Shown piece by piece: positions 1-8,384 of a stretch of DNA of 22,267 bases. How positions within the stretch are numbered: the first letter of the stretch is position 1; every line of letters starts with the position of its first letter. Where the stretch lies: assembly GCA_964607915.1 (NCBI GenBank), contig CAZSMU010000054.1:1-22267 (forward strand). The letters run 5' to 3'. The translations under genes and the position numbers were made by a program. This DNA is from JADJPL01 sp964607915. GTDB lineage: Bacteria > Bacteroidota > Bacteroidia > Chitinophagales > Saprospiraceae. The notes beneath the pieces are model-generated. The model was not told the DNA's origin and did not search any database. It was given only the letters and a program-made list of their open reading frames with translations.

Positions 1-13
1 AAAGGCACAGTGT

Positions 14-66
14 GGGCGAAAAAGGGCCTTTTTGACCCCTTGATGATTCCCCGCGGAACAAGTCTA
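14..66 (-). repeat. Intergenic hairpin repeat, copy A
   Basis: Read on the minus strand, this begins TAGACTTGTT, continues through GCGGGGAATCATC and AGGGGTCAAAAAGG, and ends in a run of T. The same order of blocks occurs at 1601-1654 and, more diverged, at 18601-18648. AAAAAGG followed by CCTTTTT gives a short hairpin core. It lies just upstream of the gene starting at 78, so it is outside coding sequence. It could be a terminator for a gene to the left of the window or a small non-autonomous repeat. Confidence 0.6.
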
Positions 67-77
67 ATGATATACAA

Positions 78-644
78 ATGAAAAAAGTATTTCTCCTGTT
101 CGGGATAGTTGGTCTGTTGACTACTTCCCTTTTCGCTCAAACTGAGCAAAAAGAAAGCAAGTATAGCCTGGAAACCGATATTCTTTGGCCATTTTTTCCA
201 GGGGCTACGAGGACTCACTTCACCATTAACCTATGGCAGCAAGGCCATTTACGCGGCGATATATACGCTGGAATCAATGTAGATTTTCCACAAAATCGCG
301 ATACAGAAGGACGCTTTGCCGACTACAGTATTGCCAGTGGTTACAGACAGTATTTCTGGAAGGGTCTTCATTTAGAATTTTCGCAGACTACCGGGCTTGG
401 CGTTTTGCAAGATCACGTAACAACCGGAAAGACCTATAATAGCTTTGATTGGTTCGTTACGGGTTACATTGGATACAAATTTGCGCTTGCCGGCAAAAAG
501 CTCTATGTGTTACCTCAATTCGGTGTTGCCGGGGTCATCTATAAATCCAATCCCTGGCCCATCTATGAAGACGCGACACTGACCAAAGAAACGGGCGAGA
601 CTCCGTTTACGTTGGGTTCATTGCGGTTTGGAATTAATTTTTAG
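78..644 (+). CDS. Secreted outer-membrane beta-barrel-like protein, function unknown
   Basis: This encodes 188 residues. It opens with a clear Sec signal peptide (basic MKK, hydrophobic core, cleavage near LFAQ at residue 21). The mature part has alternating aromatic and polar stretches, many Gly and Tyr residues, and a C-terminal phenylalanine (FGINF), as in small outer-membrane beta-barrels of Bacteroidota. I do not recognise a specific family; it is of the size and style of conserved outer-membrane proteins annotated only as hypothetical or DUF3575-like. The ATG at 78 is used because the signal peptide starts there. It is convergent with the AraC-type gene, with only 25 bp between the two stop codons. 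Its base composition is AT-richer than the genes right of 2.7 kb. The secreted barrel assignment is inference from composition; no function is proposed. Confidence 0.7.
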   Translation: MKKVFLLFGIVGLLTTSLFAQTEQKESKYSLETDILWPFFPGATRTHFTINLWQQGHLRGDIYAGINVDFPQNRDTEGRFADYSIASGYRQYFWKGLHLEFSQTTGLGVLQDHVTTGKTYNSFDWFVTGYIGYKFALAGKKLYVLPQFGVAGVIYKSNPWPIYEDATLTKETGETPFTLGSLRFGINF

Positions 645-648
645 TGCG

Positions 649-670
649 GTCTTTTATAGACTTGGTTTTT
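649..670 (+). terminator. Weak terminator-like hairpin between convergent genes
   Basis: GTCT at 649-652 pairs with AGAC at 658-661 and is followed by TTGG and a run of six T. The stem is only 4 bp, so this is a weak candidate for ending transcription of the gene at 78-644. It sits in the 25-bp gap before the convergent AraC-type gene. Confidence 0.25.
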
Positions 671-1578
671 TAGTTCTGCAATCTGTACTCCAATGGAGTA
701 CGACCGGTCTTTTGTTTAAATAACCGACTGAAATACTGGGGGTATTCGAATCCAAGAGAGTAGGCTATTTCACTAATGGAAAAATTGGTCTGGACCAGTA
801 TATTCTTGGCCTGTTCGATAACATAATGATGGATATGATCCTGGGCGTTCAAACCCGTTTCTTTTTTCAGTAAATCACTTAGATAGCCAGGCGATAAGTT
901 GACCATACTGGCCAGGTACTTAACGGATGGCAATCCTTCACTTCTTTTTTCAATGTTTTCAAAATATGCTTTTAGTATACCCTCCACTTTTGATACTATA
1001 TCCACATTTGCCGGTTTCCGGGTGATGAATTGCCGGCCATAATACCTGGAGCAATAGTGGAGCAAGAGTTCAATATTCGAAACGATCAACGTTTGGCTAT
1101 GACTGTCAATGTTTTGACTGAGCTCGACCTGAATCTTTGACAAGCAATCGCACAATACCATTTTCTCCTTTTCGGAAAGGTGAAGTGCTTCTGATATTTG
1201 GTACGAAAAGAAAGAAAACTCTTTCATTTTAAATCCCAGGGTCGTACCCCGAATTAAATCGGGATGAAAGAACAATCCCCATCCCATCATATCCTCTTTG
1301 ATTTCTATGTCGTTATCAATGGTGACTACTTGATTGGGGGCAATACAAACCAGGCTTCCATCCTGAAAATCAAGTGTTTTCCGACCGTACCGGATGTGGT
1401 TTCGGCAATAGTTTTTAAATAGGATGGAGTAAAAATCCGTTTTAATTCGAATTTCTCTACTGGTATGTTCGATTACCTTGCCAAAGTCAACTATACCGGT
1501 CAAGGGATGCTGTGCATGTCCCAGGTCCAAGAACTGGTATAAATCCGATATGGTTTTTAAATGTAAGATATCAGCCAT
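670..1578 (-). CDS. AraC-family transcriptional regulator
   Basis: This encodes 302 residues from the ATG at 1578 (MADILHLKTISDLYQF). An in-frame ATG 15 codons upstream lies inside repeat copy B and adds a tail not expected in the family, so the shorter start is preferred. The N-terminal two thirds is a cupin-like sensory region. The last ~100 residues form the two-helix-turn-helix AraC DNA-binding domain: LSPGYLSDLLKKETG is the first motif and SISEIAYSLGFEYPQYFSRL then FKQKTGRTPLEYR the second. This matches the AraC regulators often found beside short-chain dehydrogenases in Bacteroidota. The SDR gene lies 93 bp upstream on the same strand, so the regulator probably controls it or is co-transcribed with it. 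The ligand is unknown. Codon use is AT-rich compared with the genes right of 2.7 kb. Confidence 0.92.
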   Translation of the reverse strand: MADILHLKTISDLYQFLDLGHAQHPLTGIVDFGKVIEHTSREIRIKTDFYSILFKNYCRNHIRYGRKTLDFQDGSLVCIAPNQVVTIDNDIEIKEDMMGWGLFFHPDLIRGTTLGFKMKEFSFFSYQISEALHLSEKEKMVLCDCLSKIQVELSQNIDSHSQTLIVSNIELLLHYCSRYYGRQFITRKPANVDIVSKVEGILKAYFENIEKRSEGLPSVKYLASMVNLSPGYLSDLLKKETGLNAQDHIHHYVIEQAKNILVQTNFSISEIAYSLGFEYPQYFSRLFKQKTGRTPLEYRLQN

Positions 1579-1600
1579 GAACTTGCTGTTTTTACAGATT

Positions 1601-1654
1601 GGACTTGTTGCGAGAGGAGTCATCGAGGGGTCAAAAAGGACTTTTCCCCTCGCC
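1601..1654 (+). repeat. Intergenic hairpin repeat, copy B
   Basis: Read on the plus strand: GGACTTGTTGCGAG, then GTCATCGAGGGGTC, AAAAAGGACTTTT and CCCCTCGCC. GAGGGG pairs with CCCCTC around an A-run/T-run core, so it can fold into a hairpin. The second half (CGACCCCTCGCAACGAGG) runs up to the SDR stop codon at 1672. It fills most of the 93-bp gap between the SDR and AraC-type genes and closely resembles copy A. Confidence 0.65.
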
Positions 1655-1671
1655 GACCCCTCGCAACGAGG

Positions 1672-2487
1672 CTATAATTTGAAAAATCTTTTGTTCATCC
1701 GTACTATGAAAGCATAGCCGAGCCATTTGCGTAGGAAATCATAAAGTTTGGCGTCTGTACCGGCCATATATCGCAATTTATTTTTGCCATCCGTTGCAGC
1801 TTCGTAAATCACTTTCGCCACAATGCTCGCCGGGGATGCATTGTTCACCATTTTTGGCATAACGGTAGTAATTTTAGTTACAATATTTTGATATTCCTTT
1901 AGGTTTTCATCGTGATTGAAATCAAATGAACGTCCTGCAAAGTCCGTAGCAATTGCACCTGGTTCAACGATCTTGACTTTCCCTCCAAATTGCTCGACTT
2001 CGTACCTCAAGGATTCTGAGAGGCCCTCCACCGCAAACTTAGTTCCATGGTATAATGACCCCAATGGAAAAGTCATCTTTCCGCCCATTGAAGAAACGTT
2101 AATTATAATTCCGCTTTTATTTTTGCGAAAATGGGGAAGTATAGCCCTTGTCACGTCCAGAAGCCCGATGACATTGGTGTTGAATTGACGAAGTATTTTC
2201 TCTCTTGGAAAAGATTCCAGGGGGCCGTAAGCTCCATATCCCGCATTATTGAGAAGGACATCCACCTGGCCGAATTGATGGATTGATTTTTTTACAGCAT
2301 TTTGTATTGATTCCAAATCCAGCACATCCAATGGAACCATCAGGACGTTTTCCAACTTGTTTAGGACGGTCTCTTGTTCAGGGTTTCTCATGGTAGCGAC
2401 CACATTCCATCCCTTGGATTGAAAGTGCTTTGCAGTTTCTTTTCCGATGCCACTGCTGGCACCCGTGATAAAAATCGTTCGTTTCAT
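1672..2487 (-). CDS. Short-chain dehydrogenase/reductase (SDR), NAD(P)-dependent
   Basis: This encodes 271 residues from the ATG at 2487 (MKRTIFITGASSGIG). A longer version would need a TTG start inside a dyad element, so it is not used. Classical SDR motifs are in order: TGASSGIG nucleotide-binding loop (residues 8-15), NNAG (80-83), catalytic serine in NVSSMGG (about 132-133) and YHGTK, giving Tyr146 and Lys150 of the YxxxK pair, then PGAIATDF. The length is typical of the classical family. It is a soluble oxidoreductase acting on an unidentified carbonyl or alcohol substrate. The following AraC-type gene is on the same strand 93 bp away and is the obvious candidate regulator. A 10-bp inverted repeat at 2491-2531 lies immediately upstream. 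Base composition is AT-rich like its two left-hand neighbours. Confidence 0.93.
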   Translation of the reverse strand: MKRTIFITGASSGIGKETAKHFQSKGWNVVATMRNPEQETVLNKLENVLMVPLDVLDLESIQNAVKKSIHQFGQVDVLLNNAGYGAYGPLESFPREKILRQFNTNVIGLLDVTRAILPHFRKNKSGIIINVSSMGGKMTFPLGSLYHGTKFAVEGLSESLRYEVEQFGGKVKIVEPGAIATDFAGRSFDFNHDENLKEYQNIVTKITTVMPKMVNNASPASIVAKVIYEAATDGKNKLRYMAGTDAKLYDFLRKWLGYAFIVRMNKRFFKL

Positions 2488-2490
2488 TTT

Positions 2491-2531
2491 TGCTTTAATT
2501 TTAGTACACAAAACTGTGGAGAATTAAAGCA
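2491..2531. promoter_or_regulatory. Inverted repeat upstream of the SDR gene
   Basis: TGCTTTAATT at 2491-2500 and its exact reverse complement AATTAAAGCA at 2522-2531 flank a 21-bp spacer. Nested inside is CACA-AAAC-TGTG (2507-2518), centred within 2 bp of the outer dyad. It lies 4 bp upstream of the SDR start codon at 2487, so a bound protein would sit on the promoter or early leader. Regulatory function is inferred; no regulator is identified. Confidence 0.4.
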
Positions 2532-2720
2532 CAGAGAGGATACTAAGTCAGGTTGTTTGTATAGGAATTCCGGATTTACGTTGTTTGATGCGTAGGGAGC
2601 TACCGTAGAAGCGGGCAACAAAAATAGTGAAAAAAGAACAAACAGGCAACGAAAAATAGAAGGGATACACTACATCAAGTCAAACAAAAACAAGTATTTA
2701 CATATAAAAAGAAGGGTATA

Positions 2721-4112
2721 TTACTTCCCGATACAGAACTTTCCGAAGATGTTCCCCAGGAGGTCTTCGACGCTGACTTCCCCTGTGATTTCGCCGAGGT
2801 AGTGGAGGGCGCGGCGGATATCCATGGCGATGAGGTCGGAGGGGATGCCGGCGTAGAGGCCGCGGGCGGCTTCTTCTATGCTTTCGAGCGCCTGGTAGAG
2901 GGCTTCGTAGTGGCGGGCGTTGCTGAGGATGGCCCCGTCGAGGGGCAGGTCTTCGCGTACGACGAGCTCGTGGAGTTTTTCTTTGAGCAGGTCTATGTTG
3001 GTGTGTTGGGCGGCGGAGATGGGCACCCACTGGGCAGCGCCGATGGGGCTGTCGGCCTCGGGGAAGTAGTGAGCAAAGTCGGCGGAGGGCGCGAGGTCTA
3101 TTTTGTTGGCGACGACGAGCACGCGCAGGTCTTCGTGTAGGAGTTGGGCTATATCCTGCCGCACCTGTTCCGGGTTGCTGCGGGCGGCATCGAACACGTA
3201 GAGGAGCACGGCGCTTTGCCGCACTTTTTCGAAGGTGCGCGCTACGCCGATGGCTTCGATAGCATCGTGGGCTTCGCGGATGCCGGCGGTGTCTATGATG
3301 CGGAAGGAGATGCCCGAGATGTGGAGGGTTTCCTCGATGGTATCGCGGGTGGTACCGGCGATTTCGCTGACGATGGCGCGTTCCTCATTGAGGAGGGCGT
3401 TGAGGAGGGTGGACTTACCGGCATTGGGGCGTCCGGCGATGACGGTGCTGACGCCCTGTCGGACGGCGTTGCCGAACTGGAAGGAGTCGAGCAGGGTGCG
3501 GATGAGGGTGCGCACGCGATCCAGCAGGTTGTGGAGTTGTGTGCGGTCGGCGAATTCGACATCTTCTTCGCCGAAGTCGAGTTCCAGTTCGATGAGGCTG
3601 GCGAAGTCCAGGAGTTCCTGGCGCAGGCGCCGGATTTCTTCGGAGACGCCGCCGCGCAGTTGTTGCATGGCCAGGCGGTGGGAGGCTGCCGAGGCCGATG
3701 CGATGAGGTCGGCCACTGCTTCGGCCTGGCTCAGGTCCATGCGCCCGTTGAGGAAGGCGCGCAGGGTGAACTCGCCGGGCTGTGCGAGGCGGGCGCCCCG
3801 GCGCAGGAAGAGTCGCAGAGCTTCTTCCAGGATGTAGTGGGAGCCGTGGCAGGAAACCTCGACCACATCTTCCCCCGTGTAGGATTTAGGCCCGACGAAC
3901 AAGGACACGAGTACCTCGTCGAGGATGCGGCCTTGTTCGTCGCGCAGGGTACCGAAGTGAATGGTATGGCTGGCCTGTTCGCGCAGGGGTTTCCCGCGGA
4001 AGCAGGCGTCGGCGATAGGGATCGCGTCCGGCCCGGACAACCGGATGATGCCTATCGCCCCTGCTCCCGGCGGGGTGGCGATAGCGGCGATGGTATCGCT
4101 GGCAGGCGTCAT
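2721..4112 (-). CDS. mnmE: tRNA modification GTPase MnmE (TrmE)
   Basis: This encodes 463 residues, the usual MnmE length. With MnmG, the family installs the (carboxymethyl)aminomethyl group on wobble uridine U34 of certain tRNAs in the cytoplasm. The N-terminal folate-binding domain starts DTIAAIATPPGAGAIGIIRL. The central helical domain holds an inserted G domain: G1 GRPNAGKS (227-234), G2 TTRDT (254-258), G3 DTAG (274-277) and G4 NKID (336-339). The C-terminus ends FCIGK, with the conserved cysteine at 460. The ATG at 4112 is chosen because the family N-terminus begins there. It forms ATGA with the beta-mannosidase stop codon (4-bp overlap), implying translational coupling to that upstream gene. 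A separate internal promoter for this housekeeping gene was not seen. Nothing is missing from the protein. Confidence 0.98.
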   Translation of the reverse strand: MTPASDTIAAIATPPGAGAIGIIRLSGPDAIPIADACFRGKPLREQASHTIHFGTLRDEQGRILDEVLVSLFVGPKSYTGEDVVEVSCHGSHYILEEALRLFLRRGARLAQPGEFTLRAFLNGRMDLSQAEAVADLIASASAASHRLAMQQLRGGVSEEIRRLRQELLDFASLIELELDFGEEDVEFADRTQLHNLLDRVRTLIRTLLDSFQFGNAVRQGVSTVIAGRPNAGKSTLLNALLNEERAIVSEIAGTTRDTIEETLHISGISFRIIDTAGIREAHDAIEAIGVARTFEKVRQSAVLLYVFDAARSNPEQVRQDIAQLLHEDLRVLVVANKIDLAPSADFAHYFPEADSPIGAAQWVPISAAQHTNIDLLKEKLHELVVREDLPLDGAILSNARHYEALYQALESIEEAARGLYAGIPSDLIAMDIRRALHYLGEITGEVSVEDLLGNIFGKFCIGK

Positions 4113-6727
4113 TTTTTCAATGTATCGGCAATGGTGAGCACCTGGAGATCGGCCGTGCCGAGTCCTGTCGGCGCATCGGGTTTGAAGCGCACCTGGACCG
4201 ACTCGCCGGGCAGCAGGTCGAAGTAGTTGTCGGAAAAGAAGCCGGCACATTCCGGGAAGTCGAGATAGACATTTTTGGCGAGGCGTTCGCTGGAGACGAG
4301 TACGACATAGCCTTCCCCGCTTTCGTCGGGCAGGACGGCTGTTTTCAGGCCCGGGTCGGTAGGCAGCTTCAGGTGTTTCACCGGCTGGAAATAGACGAGG
4401 TTGCGGTGCAGGGTATCGCTGCCCTCGCGCAGGGCCATTTCCAGTACGCGCTCACTGCCATTTTTGCCATTGCGCAGCTCCCCGGCGGGGATGGCTGCGG
4501 CAAGTACGGAGCCATTATCAGGCACCTGGACCGGGACGTTGCGGGAGTAGAGCGTTTTTCCGGCAAAATCCAGCACGCGCAATTCGAGAGTCAGCGCCAG
4601 GTCGCGCGGCAGGTCGGAGACGACCTGGATGCGGAACTCGTTATCTTTTTCCTGGGCGGAGACGGTTACCGGCGCGAAGGCGTCTTTCACAAAGTAGTGG
4701 GTAGCTTTCCAGCGCTGGTAGTAGTCCATGCCCGACCACGAGGCGACGGGCCAGCAGTCGTTGATTTGCCAGTACAGGGTACCCATGTTGTGGGGCTTGG
4801 CGGCGCGGTGTGCCTCTACGGCCATTTTCATGCCCTCTGCCTGCAGCACCTGACCGACGTAGAGGATATGGGCAAAATCTTGGGGCACCTGGTACATATC
4901 CTTCATGTAGCTGCGGATGCGCAGGTTGCCGATGCCGCTGCGCTGGTGGGCGGCCATGACCTCCGACTCGATATCCCAGTCGCCGGGTTCGGTATAAGCT
5001 TTGACGGTGCGTAGTTCGGGGAAGGACTGGAACCCGTACTCGCTCATGAAGCGGCCGATGTGGTGGTAGAAATCGCTGAACGGGTGTTCGCCGTGCCATA
5101 CGCCCCAGTAGTGAATATCGCCGGCCTGGGTATCGCTGCCGGCGTGTTCGCCGTCTTTGAAGTAGGGTGAGGAGGGCCAATAGAAGATGCCCGGGTGGTG
5201 TTGTCCGACCACGGCCGGCAGCATTTGGTGGAACACTTTGTAGTATGCGTCCCAGATGTATTTGCGCTGTGTTTTGTTGTACTGTTGCTTCCAACCCCAG
5301 CCCTTGAACTCGTCGAAGTTGGCCCAGGCGATATCTATTTCGTTATTGCCGCACCAGAGGGCGATACAGGGGTGGTTGCGCAGCCGCCGGACATTATAGA
5401 CGGCCTCCGCTTCCACATTTTCGAGGAACTCCTGGTCGCCCGGGTACATGGAGCAGGCAAACATGAAGTCTTGCCAGATGAGGATACCGTTTTCGTCGCA
5501 GAGCTGGTAGAAATAATCTTCCTCGTAGAAGCCGCCGCCCCAGATGCGGAGCATGTTCATATTGGCGTCCACCGCCGAGGAGACGAGGCGGCGGTAGTTT
5601 TCGCGGGTCACGCGGGGCAGGAAGACGTCGTTGGGGATGTAGTTGGCTCCTTTGCTGAACACGGGGCGTCCATTGAGTTCGACGTAGAAGGATTCCCCTT
5701 TGGCGTCGGGTTCGCGCACGACGCGCACGGTGCGCAGGCCGACGGCGTGGGCGATGCGGTCCAGTTCGGTGCTGTCGTGCAGGAGGCGCACCTGCAGCGG
5801 GTAGAGGTGTGGGGTGCCCAGCTCGCGGGTCCACCACAGTTGCGGGTTGTCTATGTGGAAAAGCGCATTGAGGGTATGGTGGCCGGGGGCGAGTTCCATG
5901 GGGAGGCGTTCGATGAGGGTATCGCCGTTGCGCACTTCGAGGACATAGGTTCCTGCTTGGCGCACTTCTGCTTCGCAGACGGCGGTGAGGCGGGCCTGGG
6001 CGGGCTGGAGGGAATCCTGGCGGAAGAAGACATCGCGCAGGCGGGCCTTGTTCCAGAAGCGGAGCTGAACGGGCCGCCATATCCCGATGCTGACGAGGCG
6101 CGGCCCCCAGTCCCAGCCGAAGTGATAGCCGGGTTTGCGCAGGAAGACGCTCACGGCCTTATCGCCAAGGCCTCCATTTTCCGACTGGTCGTTGATGGCC
6201 GGCAGCGGGAACCCGTGGGCGGCCAGTTTGTCGAGGCCGATGCGCACCGGGGAGTGGAACAAGATGCGGAGGCTGTTTTTCCCGGGCTGCAGCAGGTTTT
6301 TGACTTCTTTTTCCCAGGCGACAAAGAAATTATCGGCCTGGAGGATGAGGGAGTCGTTGAGATAGACATCGGCATAGGTATCGAGTCCCAGGAACTCGAG
6401 TTGGGCGGCGTCGTATTCGAGGAGGCCGGCGTCCACGGTGAACTCGAGTCGGTACTCCCAGTCGGTTTTGTCCACCCACTGCACATCCCGTTCGTTGGTG
6501 CGGTAGTAGGGGTCTTCGATTTTGCGATTGGCCATCAGGTCGGTGTGTACGGTGCCGGGGACACTTGCCGGCATCCAGTATTCCTGGCCAGACTGGTGGA
6601 ATTGCCAGTTTTCGTGTAGGTTGAGTATGTGCATAGAAGGGTTGGTTTGAGCGCGCAGGCAGCAGGGCAGCAGTAGAGCGGCGAGTGCGGATAAGAAGCT
6701 ATGGAAGAGGGTGTTTTTGCGGTACAC
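4109..6727 (-). CDS. Secreted GH2 beta-mannosidase
   Basis: This encodes 872 residues, a normal length for family GH2 beta-mannosidases, which remove terminal beta-linked mannose from oligosaccharides. The start is GTG at 6727, the first start after an in-frame TGA. It gives a signal peptide (SALAALLLPCCLRAQ, cleavage near residue 27), so the enzyme is exported, probably to the periplasm; LPCC is a poor alternative lipobox. The N-terminal galactose-binding-like domain has the mannosidase signature WMPASVPGTVHTDL (51-64) and DPYYRTNERDVQWV. The catalytic barrel carries the acid/base WCGNNE (Glu463) and the nucleophile SEYG (Glu563). MGTLYWQINDCWPVASWS (648-665) is also typical. The C-terminal beta domain runs to the stop that overlaps mnmE. 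Substrate linkage is inferred from family only. Confidence 0.93.
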   Translation of the reverse strand: MYRKNTLFHSFLSALAALLLPCCLRAQTNPSMHILNLHENWQFHQSGQEYWMPASVPGTVHTDLMANRKIEDPYYRTNERDVQWVDKTDWEYRLEFTVDAGLLEYDAAQLEFLGLDTYADVYLNDSLILQADNFFVAWEKEVKNLLQPGKNSLRILFHSPVRIGLDKLAAHGFPLPAINDQSENGGLGDKAVSVFLRKPGYHFGWDWGPRLVSIGIWRPVQLRFWNKARLRDVFFRQDSLQPAQARLTAVCEAEVRQAGTYVLEVRNGDTLIERLPMELAPGHHTLNALFHIDNPQLWWTRELGTPHLYPLQVRLLHDSTELDRIAHAVGLRTVRVVREPDAKGESFYVELNGRPVFSKGANYIPNDVFLPRVTRENYRRLVSSAVDANMNMLRIWGGGFYEEDYFYQLCDENGILIWQDFMFACSMYPGDQEFLENVEAEAVYNVRRLRNHPCIALWCGNNEIDIAWANFDEFKGWGWKQQYNKTQRKYIWDAYYKVFHQMLPAVVGQHHPGIFYWPSSPYFKDGEHAGSDTQAGDIHYWGVWHGEHPFSDFYHHIGRFMSEYGFQSFPELRTVKAYTEPGDWDIESEVMAAHQRSGIGNLRIRSYMKDMYQVPQDFAHILYVGQVLQAEGMKMAVEAHRAAKPHNMGTLYWQINDCWPVASWSGMDYYQRWKATHYFVKDAFAPVTVSAQEKDNEFRIQVVSDLPRDLALTLELRVLDFAGKTLYSRNVPVQVPDNGSVLAAAIPAGELRNGKNGSERVLEMALREGSDTLHRNLVYFQPVKHLKLPTDPGLKTAVLPDESGEGYVVLVSSERLAKNVYLDFPECAGFFSDNYFDLLPGESVQVRFKPDAPTGLGTADLQVLTIADTLKK

Positions 6728-6746
6728 GGTATTTCATTTTGCCCTG

Positions 6747-6754
6747 CGAAGGTA
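6747..6754 (-). promoter_or_regulatory. Possible -7 element for the mannosidase-mnmE unit
   Basis: The minus strand reads TACCTTCG, one mismatch from the Bacteroidota -7 consensus TANNTTTG, about 20 nt upstream of the GTG start. No TTG is seen at the expected -33 spacing, so this is a weak prediction. Confidence 0.25.
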
Positions 6755-6814
6755 CGGAATTTTTAAGGGGTTATGTAAAAAGTCCTTTCTTCGCCTCCGG
6801 CAAAAAATGCCTGT

Positions 6815-8272
6815 TCAGTTCCCCACCGAGATCTTATACGTTTTGCCTTCGGTGCCAAGGGCGCTGATCTGCAGCAGGTACAACCCGGGGTAGAGGGTTT
6901 CTGTGCCGAAGTAGGCGATGGTCTGTCCTTTTTGGATGGTTTTCGCTTCGACGAGTTTGCCGTTGACATCGAATAGGCGGGCGTGGAGGTCCTGATCAGC
7001 CAGTCCGAGCAGTTGTACGGCGACCAGGTCCGAGCTTGGGTTGGGGAAGACGCGGATATCCAGTTTTTCGAACACATCGTTGCGGGTGGGTACGGCGGGC
7101 GCATAGAGGGTAGTCGCTTCGTTGATGGAGTTCACTTTTCGGTTGGCATATACGCCGTAGAACGTAGGTCCGACGATATAGGGGAAGGCCGAGTTGTGGT
7201 TTTCGTCCACGGTGGCGAAGTAGGCGTAGGTGCCGTTCGGGTATTCCGGGGTCACGCAGAGCCGTCCGTTGTGTACGTCGAGGTAATCGGACTGGTTGGG
7301 GTGGGCGACGAACTCGTAGTCTTCCCGAAAGGAGCCGAGGGGATACGTGGCGCTGACGGGCGGGCCGTCGGGTACGTCTGTGCCGTCGGCGTGGTGGGTG
7401 CGCACGGTGATGTTGCGGAGTTGGTAGCCGCTTTTTATGCGCGTGATGCCTCCGCTACCGTCGGCGTTTTTGTACCCGTACGCCCCATAGATGGGGAATC
7501 CGTCGTAGGCGAAGCCAATGAGAGGGGAATGTTTTTGCGGGTTGAGGGCGTAGAGCCCGTCGGCGTCGTAGAGGTTGCAGATACTGGAAACCACTTTGAG
7601 GTCCAAATCGAACGCCGAGGGGTTTTGGTGGTGGTGGTAGTTGCCCATAGCCGGATGGCCTTTGGCACAGTCGAAGCCGATGCGTTCATAGACGACGGCG
7701 TCGCGGTTCCAGGACTGGGTGGCGCCTGCGCCGCCCGGGCAGGTTGGGTTGCCTGGGCCGCCGCACCAGGAGTTGGTAGCGGTGTTCCAAGCGACGCCGT
7801 CGCGGTAGTCAAACAAGGCGACGCCGTTGATAAAGACGCCGATGTTGCCCATGGTAGTGGCCGTCTTGGTACCGCTTTGCACGGTCGGGTTGAGGGGAAA
7901 TCGGAAGATGGCGTTCTGTGCGGTGGCCTGCGAGGGGTTCCCGTCGTTGAACGGCCCCGTCGGGTACGCCGGGACGCCATGGGTAGCAACATATACGAAG
8001 TCCTTGGAGTAGCGCACCGACTGGCAGTTGACGAGTATACCGTTGCCGACCAGAGTCGGATTGCCTTTGGCATAGTAGGTGCCTGTCTGGGTCGTGTTCT
8101 GCAGCCAGGAGCGAATGGCGGGGCTGGTTTGTGCGGCCGCGCCCAGAGCAAACCACAGGCAGAGGGCGGTTCCGATGAGTTTACGTGCAGAGAACCCTGC
8201 AAGCCTTTTCCCTGTCTTCAGCGGTTCTACCCCTACCTGTGCCTCAAGGGCCGATGTGGACTTGTGTTTCAT
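6815..8272 (-). CDS. Secreted YHYH-domain protein with type IX sorting domain
   Basis: This encodes 485 residues from the ATG at 8272 (MKHKSTSALE). The signal segment is GTALCLWFALGAAAQ (about 34-48), preceded by an unusually long basic N-region. The body matches the poorly characterised YHYH family. It has the His-rich GNYHHHQNP (210-218), the GFAYDGFPIYGAYGY stretch (253-267), and LDVHNGRLCVTPEYPNGTYAYF (331-352). The last ~80 residues, from DIRVFPNPSSD (405-415) to GLYLLQIS and the C-terminus, form a type IX secretion C-terminal sorting domain, so the protein should be exported across the outer membrane and anchored or released. A metal-binding role for the histidines is possible but unproven. 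It is divergent from the cyanophycinase-like gene, with 112 bp between the start codons. Confidence 0.85.
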   Translation of the reverse strand: MKHKSTSALEAQVGVEPLKTGKRLAGFSARKLIGTALCLWFALGAAAQTSPAIRSWLQNTTQTGTYYAKGNPTLVGNGILVNCQSVRYSKDFVYVATHGVPAYPTGPFNDGNPSQATAQNAIFRFPLNPTVQSGTKTATTMGNIGVFINGVALFDYRDGVAWNTATNSWCGGPGNPTCPGGAGATQSWNRDAVVYERIGFDCAKGHPAMGNYHHHQNPSAFDLDLKVVSSICNLYDADGLYALNPQKHSPLIGFAYDGFPIYGAYGYKNADGSGGITRIKSGYQLRNITVRTHHADGTDVPDGPPVSATYPLGSFREDYEFVAHPNQSDYLDVHNGRLCVTPEYPNGTYAYFATVDENHNSAFPYIVGPTFYGVYANRKVNSINEATTLYAPAVPTRNDVFEKLDIRVFPNPSSDLVAVQLLGLADQDLHARLFDVNGKLVEAKTIQKGQTIAYFGTETLYPGLYLLQISALGTEGKTYKISVGN

Positions 8273-8384
8273 CCTTTTTCTCTCGTTTGTCGGGGCAATG
8301 TACGGTCTTTTTTCAATGGGTAGGACGTACCCCATAAAAAACCGTATTTTGGGGCTTGTTTCGCACCTTAAACCTTTTTACCCT

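Noticed and set aside
1578..1623. Upstream ATG for the AraC-type gene
   Set aside because: The extra 15 residues are encoded by repeat copy B and do not fit the family N-terminus.
2488..2511. Longer SDR N-terminus (eight extra residues)
   Set aside because: It would use a TTG start inside the dyad; MKRTIFITGASSGIG is the normal SDR beginning.
3144..4226. Long plus-strand open frame (360 codons) opposite mnmE
   Set aside because: It is the antisense shadow of a GC-rich gene; mnmE on the minus strand has all its motifs, and the plus-strand product has no recognisable domain.
5195..6619. Long plus-strand open frame (474 codons) opposite the beta-mannosidase
   Set aside because: It mirrors the GC-rich mannosidase codons and shows no family features.
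6983..8323. Long plus-strand open frame (446 codons) opposite the YHYH gene
   Set aside because: The minus-strand gene has a signal peptide, YHYH motifs and a sorting domain; the plus frame is a low-complexity Val/Gly-rich shadow.
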